From the NCBI GenBank assembly GCA_958415665.1, contig CATYZK010000045.1, forward strand, positions 1-11,591: a stretch of 11,591 bases of DNA. The letters are read 5' to 3'. The stretch comes from an uncultured Collinsella sp. (GTDB taxonomy: Bacteria > Actinomycetota > Coriobacteriia > Coriobacteriales > Coriobacteriaceae). Positions 6,159 to 11,591 of this stretch are shown in pieces (positions within the stretch are counted from its first letter, which is position 1; the number at the start of each line of letters is the position of its first letter). A program made the translations under genes and the position numbers. The notes beneath the pieces were generated by a model. That model saw only the letters and a program-made list of their open reading frames with translations. It was not told the DNA's origin and did not search any database.

Positions 6159-7799
6159 ATGATCGAAATCGCCCAAGTCAACGCGTCGCTCGATGAAGCC
6201 GGCGATGAAAATGCCTGCCTCATTGTTGGCAAGCGAGTCGCCAAGCGCGTCTTACGTTGCAAGGACTCCGAGATCAAGTCCATCGAGCTCCACCGCAAGT
6301 CAATCGACGCTCGCAAAAAACGAGACGTCCATTTTATCCTGAGCTTTCGTGTTGAGCTGACTAGTCCCCACCTCGAGCGAGAAGCGGTCGACAGCGTTGC
6401 CGAGCGTGACCGCTCGCGCGTACGCGCGATAGAAGACGATGAGTCTTCATTCCCCTCCCCCGCCTCCGACGCACCTCAAGAACGCCCTGTCGTTGTCGGC
6501 GCCGGATGCGCCGGCCTTTTCGCTGCGCTTACGCTCGCCGAAGCAGGTCTTAAGCCCTTGCTCATCGAGCGCGGCGACCCGGCATTTCGCCGCTCGCGGG
6601 CGATCGACCTCTTTCTAAAGGAGCGCATCCTCGACCCCGAGAGCAATATCCAGTTTGGCCTGGGCGGCGCGGGGACTTTCTCGGACGGCAAGCTCAATAC
6701 GGGAACCAAAAATCCCGCCCATCGCCTTATCCTCGAAACCTTCGTCGAGGCGGGCGCGCCCCGCGATATTCTGTGGGATGCCAAGCCGCACATTGGCTCC
6801 GACATCCTTCCCACGGTTGTCACCGCTATATCCCAGCGCATCGAGCAGCTCGGAGGTGTCGTCCGTTATCGAACGAAGCTCGTCGACATTCGCATCGACA
6901 CGTCTGGCGCCATCACCGGTATTGATGTCCAACCGTCCCAAGACGCCGCTTGCGAGCCAATCGAGACAAAGCACCTCATCCTCGCCTGCGGGCATTCTGC
7001 TCGCGATATTTTTGAGCTCCTTAAGGGCCACAACGTGGCCCTCGCACAAAAGACCTTTGCCATGGGCGTTCGCATCGAGCATCCGCAGCGCGACATCGAC
7101 CGAGTCCAATACGGAGCCTCGGCGGGACATCCTGCCCTCGGAGCAGCCCCTTACAAGCTCGTCGCCCATCTTCCCAACGGCCGCAGCGTGTTCTCGTTTT
7201 GCATGTGCCCCGGCGGGCAGGTTGTCGCCGCCTCTTCCGAGCAGGGCCACCTGTGCGTCAACGGCGCCAGTCTCAATGCCCGCGACGGACGCAACGCAAA
7301 TGCCGCCCTGCTCGTTAACGTCACACCCGAGGACCTTCCCAACGATGACCCGCTCGCCGGCATCGAGCTCCAGCGTGCCTGCGAGGCGGCCGCCTATCGC
7401 CTGGGCGGTTCCAACTGGAACGCACCGGCACAGCTCGTCGGAGATTTCCTCGCAGGACGTGCCAGCAAGGCACCCGGAAAGGTAAAGCCCACCTATCCGC
7501 TCGGTGTGACCTGGACGGCAATTGACGAAGCCCTGCCGCAGCATATCGTCGAGTCGCTCCGCCTAGGACTTCCCCTACTCGGAAAAAAGCTACGAGGCTA
7601 CGACCGCTCCGATGCTGTTCTTACCGGCGTGGAGACTCGCTCGAGCTCACCGGTCACCGTCACCCGAGACCGAACATGCCATGCCGTGTCGACCCCGGGC
7701 CTCTACCCTTGCGGTGAGGGAGCTGGATATGCCGGCGGCATCATGAGCGCCGCCACCGACGGCATTCGTTGTGCCGAAGCCCTGATCGCAGACCTCTAA
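6159..7799 (+). CDS. COG2509-type FAD-dependent dehydrogenase
   Basis: A 546-residue cytosolic flavoprotein of the widely conserved, poorly characterised 'uncharacterised FAD-dependent dehydrogenase' group. The first ~100 residues form the family's separate N-terminal domain (from MIEIAQVNASLDEAG, with the basic stretch RKSIDARKKRD). The FAD dinucleotide motif is GAGCAG at 114-119, followed by GLGGAGTFSDGKLNTG at 167-182 and a C-terminal GEGAGYAGGI block at about 519-528 that closes the FAD site. A cysteine-rich FSFCMCPGG patch lies mid-protein and C518 directly precedes the last motif; a redox role for these cysteines is speculation. The ATG at 6159 has AAGGAG 6 nt upstream; an in-frame upstream start at 6036 would overlap the previous gene and is rejected. 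Gene order suggests a link with mrp and the HI0933-type gene, but the hairpin between them may uncouple expression. Substrate unknown. Confidence 0.9.
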   Translation: MIEIAQVNASLDEAGDENACLIVGKRVAKRVLRCKDSEIKSIELHRKSIDARKKRDVHFILSFRVELTSPHLEREAVDSVAERDRSRVRAIEDDESSFPSPASDAPQERPVVVGAGCAGLFAALTLAEAGLKPLLIERGDPAFRRSRAIDLFLKERILDPESNIQFGLGGAGTFSDGKLNTGTKNPAHRLILETFVEAGAPRDILWDAKPHIGSDILPTVVTAISQRIEQLGGVVRYRTKLVDIRIDTSGAITGIDVQPSQDAACEPIETKHLILACGHSARDIFELLKGHNVALAQKTFAMGVRIEHPQRDIDRVQYGASAGHPALGAAPYKLVAHLPNGRSVFSFCMCPGGQVVAASSEQGHLCVNGASLNARDGRNANAALLVNVTPEDLPNDDPLAGIELQRACEAAAYRLGGSNWNAPAQLVGDFLAGRASKAPGKVKPTYPLGVTWTAIDEALPQHIVESLRLGLPLLGKKLRGYDRSDAVLTGVETRSSSPVTVTRDRTCHAVSTPGLYPCGEGAGYAGGIMSAATDGIRCAEALIADL

Positions 7800-7826
7800 C
7801 GCACGAATTCCAGCGCGCAAAAGACG

Positions 7827-7860
7827 CATGCCCCGAGCTCCGTAGGGAACTCGGGGCATG
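7827..7860. terminator. Bidirectional terminator between converging genes
   Basis: CATGCCCCGAG (7827-7837) and CTCGGGGCATG (7850-7860) form a perfect 11-bp stem with a 12-nt loop that can itself close by three further pairs. On the minus strand it is followed by CGTCTTTTGC, suiting the end of uvrB, whose stop codon is only 4 bp away. On the plus strand TTCGCTATTTC follows, a poorer tail, suiting the COG2509 gene that ends 27 bp earlier. One hairpin thus probably serves both convergent units. Confidence 0.85.
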
Positions 7861-7864
7861 TTCG

Positions 7865-10105
7865 CTATTTCTTAAACCGTGCACCCTGGCGTTTTCTGCC
7901 CGATGCGAACGTGGAACCCTTGCGGGCCTGCGAACGTAAGCGCTCAATCGTCTCGTCCTCAGACGCGCCCTCGAGCATCGCCCGAATCTGAACGACGGCA
8001 TCGCGCAGGCGCGCCGCCTCCTCAAAGTCCATGGCGGCAGAAGCGTTACGCATATCCTCTTCCATGGTTTCGACGATCCGCACAAGCTCGTCATGCGGCA
8101 GTTCTTCCAACTGCTCCGCAAGTGTCTGCTCGGGCGCCACCGTTTCCGGCACGCCACCCTCGCCCGACTCATCGGGCGTATAGAATGCGCCATGGCCAAG
8201 AGAGTCGCCCTTCGAGCGCCCCTTGGAACCCACGGTTTTTTCGGCCTCGGCAATAAAACTTGAGATGTCGTTGATGGCCTTGCGCACCGTCTTGGGCACA
8301 ATGCCATGCTCTTCGTTATATGCCATCTGAATCTCGCGACGGCGCTGCGTCTCCTCGATGGCCTCATTCATCGAATCGGTCACAACGTCCGCATACATGA
8401 TGACTTCGCCATCGGCGTTACGGGCCGCGCGGCCAATCGTCTGAATCAGCGAACGGCGGTTGCGCAAGAAGCCTTCCTTATCGGCATCGAGAATTGCCAC
8501 CAGTGAGACCTCGGGAAGGTCTAGGCCCTCGCGAAGCAGGTTGATGCCAACGAGAACATCGATCTTGCCCTCGCGCAGCGTTCGCAGGATCTCGACACGG
8601 TCCATCGTCGCTGTATCGGAGTGCATGTAATTGACCTTAATGCCGGCATCAAGCAGATGGTCGGTCAGGTCCTCGGCCATGCGCTTGGTGAGCGTGGTCA
8701 CCAGCACGCGCTCCTTGCGGGCAACGCGCTCGCGAATCTCGTCCTCAAGATCGTCAATCTGCCCACGAACCGGACGCACATCGATCTTGGGGTCGAGCAG
8801 ACCGGTCGGACGAATAATCTGCTCCACGTCGTTTTGGCTCACCCGCAGCTCGTAGTCGCCCGGCGTGGCCGAAACATAGATAAACTGGGGTATCCTCGCC
8901 TCAAACTCATCGAAACGAAGCGGGCGATTATCGAGTGCCGAGGGCAGGCGAAAACCGTGTTCCACCAGCGTTACCTTACGCGAGCGGTCGCCTTCATGCA
9001 TGCCGCGGATCTGCGGCACCGTCACATGGCTCTCGTCGATGATACAGAGCATGTCCTTAGGAAAGTAATCGATCAGGGTAAACGGCGGCTCACCCGGCTT
9101 GCGACCGTCCAGATGACGCGAGTAGTTCTCGATGCCGTTGCAAAAGCCCATCGTCTCGAGCATCTCAAGATCATAATCGGTGCGCTGCTGCAGACGCTGC
9201 GCCTCGAGCAACTTGTCGGTCGCCTTGAGCTCCGCCACGCGCTTCTCGCACTCTTCGCTGATCGATTTCAGAGCCGCCTTGACCTTCGGCTTCTCGGTCA
9301 CGTAGTGCGATGCCGGCCATACGGGGATGGCCTCGTACTCTCGAAGCATCTCTCCGGTGACCTCATCGATCTCGGCAATCAGCTCGACCTCGTCGCCAAA
9401 GAACTCAAACCGCAACGGATGCTCGGCATAAGGCGGATACACGTCGACAACATCGCCGCGCACGCGGAACGTGCCGCGTGCCAGGTCATAGTCATTGCGA
9501 TCATATTGAATGTCGATAAGTGCATGGATAAAGTCATCGCGCTCGAGCGGCACCTTCTTGTCGACGTTTGGAGCCAGACCCGCATAGTCCTCAGGAGAGC
9601 CAATGCCATAGATACACGAGACCGATGCGACAACAATCACATCGCGTCGAGAGAGCAGTGACGCGGTCGCCTGATGGCGCAGCATCTCGACCTCTTCGTT
9701 AATCGAGGAGTCTTTCTCGATATATGTATCGCTTTGCGGTACATACGCCTCGGGCTGATAGTAGTCGTAGTACGAGACAAAGTAGACCACAGCGTTGTTG
9801 GGAAAGAACTCTTTGAGCTCGCTCGCAAGCTGAGCGGCGAGCGTTTTATTGGGAGCCATGACCAGCGTCGGCTTCCCCAGGGCCTCAATAGTCTTAGCCA
9901 TCGTGAAAGTCTTGCCCGAACCAGTCACGCCCAGCAAAACCTGATAGCGATCTCCGTCCCTCACACCCTGCACAAGCGACTCAATGGCCTTAGGCTGAGA
10001 ACCTGCAGGCTCATAAGGAGATACAACCTTAAATGGCACCTCAGAGCCCTCAACGCCAAAACGTTTGAGCTCTCCTCCAACACGCTCAACTTCAAATTCC
10101 GCCAT
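7865..10105 (-). CDS. uvrB: UvrABC excision nuclease subunit B
   Basis: UvrB is the helicase-like core of nucleotide excision repair: UvrA loads it at damage, it verifies the lesion, and it recruits UvrC. The 746-residue product is complete. Walker A GVTGSGKT is at 59-66; the segment containing the DNA-clamping beta-hairpin (YFVSYYDYYQPEAYVP) is at 108-123; the Walker B-like DESH box is at 357-360; helicase motifs include GINLLREGLDLPEV and QTIGRAARN; a C-terminal UVR coiled coil that binds UvrC lies at about 676-708. Compared with the usual ~670-700 residues it carries about 20 extra N-terminal residues before FKVVSPYEPAG and a charged linker plus basic tail (KGSTFASGRKRQGARFKK). The ATG at 10105 has AGGAG 7 nt upstream. 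It is the last gene of the coaE - transglycosylase - uvrB unit, 51 bp after its neighbour, and ends at a strong hairpin. No clear LexA box precedes it. Confidence 0.98.
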   Translation of the reverse strand: MAEFEVERVGGELKRFGVEGSEVPFKVVSPYEPAGSQPKAIESLVQGVRDGDRYQVLLGVTGSGKTFTMAKTIEALGKPTLVMAPNKTLAAQLASELKEFFPNNAVVYFVSYYDYYQPEAYVPQSDTYIEKDSSINEEVEMLRHQATASLLSRRDVIVVASVSCIYGIGSPEDYAGLAPNVDKKVPLERDDFIHALIDIQYDRNDYDLARGTFRVRGDVVDVYPPYAEHPLRFEFFGDEVELIAEIDEVTGEMLREYEAIPVWPASHYVTEKPKVKAALKSISEECEKRVAELKATDKLLEAQRLQQRTDYDLEMLETMGFCNGIENYSRHLDGRKPGEPPFTLIDYFPKDMLCIIDESHVTVPQIRGMHEGDRSRKVTLVEHGFRLPSALDNRPLRFDEFEARIPQFIYVSATPGDYELRVSQNDVEQIIRPTGLLDPKIDVRPVRGQIDDLEDEIRERVARKERVLVTTLTKRMAEDLTDHLLDAGIKVNYMHSDTATMDRVEILRTLREGKIDVLVGINLLREGLDLPEVSLVAILDADKEGFLRNRRSLIQTIGRAARNADGEVIMYADVVTDSMNEAIEETQRRREIQMAYNEEHGIVPKTVRKAINDISSFIAEAEKTVGSKGRSKGDSLGHGAFYTPDESGEGGVPETVAPEQTLAEQLEELPHDELVRIVETMEEDMRNASAAMDFEEAARLRDAVVQIRAMLEGASEDETIERLRSQARKGSTFASGRKRQGARFKK

Positions 10106-10130
10106 GGATACTCCTAACTCATATATCTGC

Positions 10131-10136
10131 AGTATA
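10131..10136 (-). promoter_or_regulatory. Possible internal -10 element for uvrB
   Basis: TATACT on the minus strand (five of six to TATAAT) lies 25 bp upstream of the uvrB start in the 51-bp gap. The hexamer 17 bp upstream (TAGGAC) is a poor -35. It may allow some independent uvrB transcription; weak evidence. Confidence 0.25.
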
Positions 10137-10156
10137 CGCAGGCGGCAGGCATAGTC

Positions 10157-10738
10157 CTATACGAACCGATCGGGATAGAGGGTCTTATAGCGAACCCAGG
10201 CATTATTGACACGAATCAGATAAGCCTGAGTTTCAGGGAAGGTAATCGCATTATGGAGTGACGTGTTCTGCTGCGCCCATCCGTCGACATTGCCCATACC
10301 GGCGTTATAGGCGGCAATGGCACTGTCAGTCGACCCGTTAAAATACGCTAGAAGATACGAAAGATACGCACAGCCAAACTCGATATTCGTAGCCGGATCG
10401 TTAAGGTTGTCGGCCGAATACTCGTCACCATCGACAAGGCCCTTGGCGATCATATCCTGAGCAGTCACGGGCATCAGCTGCATCAATCCCTGAGCACCCT
10501 GATTCGATTCGGCCTTGGGATCCCAATTCGATTCAGACTTAATGACAGCGCACACCAGATACGGATCCAGATTATGCGAAATACTGGATTGCTTTACATA
10601 TGCCTCGTAGTCAATCGGATACAGCGGCTTAAAGAAAACAGCAGGAGCATACGAGTAGATGAGCGAAATAAGGCCAAAGACGAACACAACGGCAAGTGGC
10701 GCCACGCGATACCACGTAAAGAAACGTGTCCTAGGCAT
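10157..10738 (-). CDS. Membrane-anchored SLT-type lytic murein transglycosylase
   Basis: A 193-residue enzyme expected to cleave the MurNAc-GlcNAc bond of peptidoglycan, leaving 1,6-anhydro ends. A hydrophobic segment at about 12-30 after a basic MPRTRFF start looks like a signal anchor, placing the rest outside the membrane. The soluble lytic transglycosylase (Slt70-like) domain occupies about 50-165: the presumed catalytic E69 in VIKSESNWDPKA, then SNQGAQGLMQLMP, and a late AYNAG motif near 143-147. No LysM or other wall-binding domain is present, so it is a minimal, single-domain member. Its ATG lies inside the end of coaE (8-bp overlap, ATGCCTAG), with an AAGGAGGAGG stretch in coaE as binding site, so translation is probably coupled. 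It is co-directional with uvrB downstream. Close actinobacterial SLT-domain proteins share this layout. Confident on fold and class, less so on exact role in the wall. Confidence 0.93.
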   Translation of the reverse strand: MPRTRFFTWYRVAPLAVVFVFGLISLIYSYAPAVFFKPLYPIDYEAYVKQSSISHNLDPYLVCAVIKSESNWDPKAESNQGAQGLMQLMPVTAQDMIAKGLVDGDEYSADNLNDPATNIEFGCAYLSYLLAYFNGSTDSAIAAYNAGMGNVDGWAQQNTSLHNAITFPETQAYLIRVNNAWVRYKTLYPDRFV

Positions 10739-11372
10739 CGGCCTCCTCCTTATCCACTACATCCCCGAAGCCATGGCGCACAAGCCATGCATCCAGTTGT
10801 TCAAAGAGCGAGTTGTCGCCCGCCGCATTATCGATTACCGTCGTAGCGAGATTGCAAAGCGAAGCCTCATCAGGTTGGCATGCAGAACGCGCATCAAAAT
10901 CAGAGGGCTCCATACCACGATGAATAGCACGCCCGCGACGAACTGCTAAAGGAGCGCTGATAACCAGAATTTCATCAGCCAGGCCAAAAGCATCCTCAAA
11001 ACCAGTCGGGGCAGAAACCTCGACAACCGCAAAGGGATAACGGGGGGACGAAACCGTGCAGCAAACCGGATCAAGAATCCTCAGTGACAGCTGCTCAATG
11101 AGAACGGGGTGCACAATGCTATTGAGCCTCGCGACCGCATCAGGAGAAACAAAAGCTCGAGAAGCGAGGATGTTACGGCGAACGCCGCCCTCCTCGTCCA
11201 AAATATCCCAGCCAAATTCTTCCGCGAGGGCATTGACGATATCGGAGCCTGGCACATACAGCGATTTGGCAAGCTCGTCCAGATCGATAACCATGGCGCC
11301 ATGAGATTCGAGATAGCGGCAGGCAGTCGACTTACCCGAAGCAATATTGCCCAAGACAAAAACGGTAAACAT
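10731..11372 (-). CDS. coaE: Dephospho-CoA kinase
   Basis: CoaE phosphorylates the 3'-hydroxyl of dephospho-CoA, the last step of coenzyme A synthesis. The 213-residue product fits the usual ~200. The P-loop is GNIASGKST at residues 8-16, followed by the IDLDELAKSLY segment, the RRNILASRAFVSPDAVARLNSIVHP block typical of CoaE, and a lid-like RRGRAIHRGMEPSDFDARSACQ that corresponds to the family's R-x3-R...R-x3-Q pattern. The usual central 'PLLFE' strand end is instead EVSAPTGFED, and the P-loop lacks the second glycine of GGIGSGKS, so this is a divergent member. The ATG at 11372 is chosen because AGGGAGG precedes it and the P-loop then begins at residue 8 as in the family; an open frame to 11501 adds a non-homologous, hydrophobic 43 residues. 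It leads the operon with the transglycosylase and uvrB. Confidence 0.92.
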   Translation of the reverse strand: MFTVFVLGNIASGKSTACRYLESHGAMVIDLDELAKSLYVPGSDIVNALAEEFGWDILDEEGGVRRNILASRAFVSPDAVARLNSIVHPVLIEQLSLRILDPVCCTVSSPRYPFAVVEVSAPTGFEDAFGLADEILVISAPLAVRRGRAIHRGMEPSDFDARSACQPDEASLCNLATTVIDNAAGDNSLFEQLDAWLVRHGFGDVVDKEEADA

Positions 11373-11400
11373 CAAGTCCTCCCTAACGCCAATGGGAGTT

Positions 11401-11431
11401 ATTATCGCGCAAATACAAAAGAAGGACTCAA
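11401..11431 (-). promoter_or_regulatory. Weak promoter candidate for the coaE operon
   Basis: On the minus strand TTGAGT (11426-11431) and GATAAT (11401-11406) are 19 bp apart, about 30 bp before the coaE start. The hexamers are fair but the spacing is long. The whole stretch from coaE to the terminator (11373-11505) is AT-rich compared with the rest of the window and holds no gene, which fits a promoter region. Confidence is low for the exact elements. Confidence 0.3.
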
Positions 11432-11500
11432 AATACAGCCAAACAGTAAGACAAGCTAAAAGAAGGCGAGTTCTTGTATTACAGCTCTCTATAAAGCGCA

Positions 11501-11529
11501 AAAAAGGGGGAGGCCGCGAGGCCCCCCCT
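11501..11529 (-). terminator. Rho-independent terminator, probably of an rRNA operon
   Basis: Read on the minus strand, a G/C stem made by 11506-11515 and 11520-11529 (GGCC pairs, one A-C mismatch, then four G-C pairs and a G-T) closes a four-base loop and is followed by a run of six T (the A-run at 11500-11505 on the plus strand). The T-run is only on the minus-strand exit, so it ends transcription coming from the right edge, about 130 bp before coaE begins. Confidence 0.85.
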
Positions 11530-11564
11530 TCTCAGTTCAAGCGTACGGCTCGGTGCCGTCCACC

Positions 11565-11591
11565 GGTCAGCGGCGCCCTGGCCTCCCACGG
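11565..11591 (-). rRNA. rrf: 3' end of 5S rRNA (partial at window edge)
   Basis: The last 27 bases, read on the minus strand, start CCGTGGGAGGCCAGG and end GCGCCGCTGACC. This resembles the 3' terminus of bacterial 5S rRNA, as in the pattern GUGGGAGAGUAGGNCGCCGCC: by eye about 20 of 25 positions agree, including GUGGGAG, AGG and CGCCGC, while the loop E bases differ. A terminator follows about 35 nt later, as expected after an rRNA operon. The exact 3' end is uncertain by a few bases. The alternative, the tail of a protein ending in VRLN followed by TGA at 11532-11534, gives an arginine-rich peptide with no family resemblance and is less likely. Too short to be certain. Confidence 0.6.

Noticed and set aside
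6615..7544. Minus-strand open frame (309 codons) antisense to the COG2509 gene
   Set aside because: It mirrors the conserved flavoprotein frame and shows no recognisable family or start signal.
8621..9661. Long plus-strand open frame (346 codons) antisense to uvrB
   Set aside because: uvrB is an unmistakable conserved gene over this interval; the antisense frame is a by-product of its GC-rich third positions, has no recognisable domain, and lacks a good ribosome binding site.
10150..10176. LexA-box-like CGAAC at the end of the transglycosylase gene ahead of uvrB
   Set aside because: CGAACCGATCGGGA has only one intact half-site; the second half does not match GTTCG.
11373..11501. 43-residue N-terminal extension of CoaE containing a hydrophobic stretch
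   Set aside because: CoaE proteins begin a few residues before the P-loop; the ATG at 11372 has a good ribosome binding site and the extension is AT-rich non-coding-looking DNA running up to a terminator.
11532..11591. 3' end of a protein gene (last residues ...AVRLN, stop at 11532-11534), for example rpsA upstream of coaE
   Set aside because: The 19 visible residues are arginine-rich and do not resemble the acidic tails common for ribosomal protein S1; the 5S rRNA-like sequence explains the same bases better. Not fully excluded.
1..11591. Mobile element, CRISPR array, tRNA, riboswitch or defence system
   Set aside because: No transposase, integrase, direct-repeat array, tRNA cloverleaf sequence or known riboswitch core was seen on either strand; all larger intervals are filled by conserved genes.

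Overview
The window reads as chromosomal DNA of a high-GC actinobacterium. The gene set, the order coaE - lytic transglycosylase - uvrB, and the protein style fit the class Coriobacteriia, most likely a Collinsella-like gut species. That placement is inferred from general familiarity with the group, not from a database match. Almost all of it is housekeeping or envelope chromosome. I see no transposase, integrase, phage gene, CRISPR array, toxin-antitoxin pair or defence gene.

Layout from left to right. (1) 1-1483, minus strand: the N-terminal half of uvrA, cut by the window edge, with a near-consensus LexA/SOS box about 62 bp upstream of its start. (2) 1677-3830, plus strand: a membrane-anchored phosphoglycerol transferase/sulfatase of the lipoteichoic acid synthase family. 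(3) 3976-7799, plus strand: three genes, namely an Mrp/NBP35 Fe-S carrier ATPase, an abutting HI0933/BaiN-type flavoprotein (TAA followed directly by GTG), and, after a leader or terminator hairpin, a COG2509-type FAD-dependent dehydrogenase. (4) 7827-7860: a strong hairpin shared by two converging transcription units. (5) 11372-7865, minus strand: a likely operon coaE - membrane-bound lytic transglycosylase - uvrB, in which the first two genes overlap by 8 bp. (6) 11506-11591, minus strand: a rho-independent terminator preceded by what looks like the last ~27 nt of a 5S rRNA, so an rRNA operon probably lies just beyond the right edge.

Functionally, uvrA and uvrB supply the damage-recognition and helicase-like subunits of nucleotide excision repair and lie at opposite ends of the window on the same strand. 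Only uvrA has a recognisable SOS operator here. The LTA-synthase-like protein and the lytic transglycosylase act on the cell envelope. Mrp and the two flavoproteins form a redox-cofactor cluster whose physiological substrates cannot be read from sequence. No undescribed multi-gene system is evident. The points most worth following are the uvrA SOS box, the hairpin leader of the COG2509 gene, the Mrp-flavoprotein coupling (including the BaiN kinship) and the divergent CoaE.
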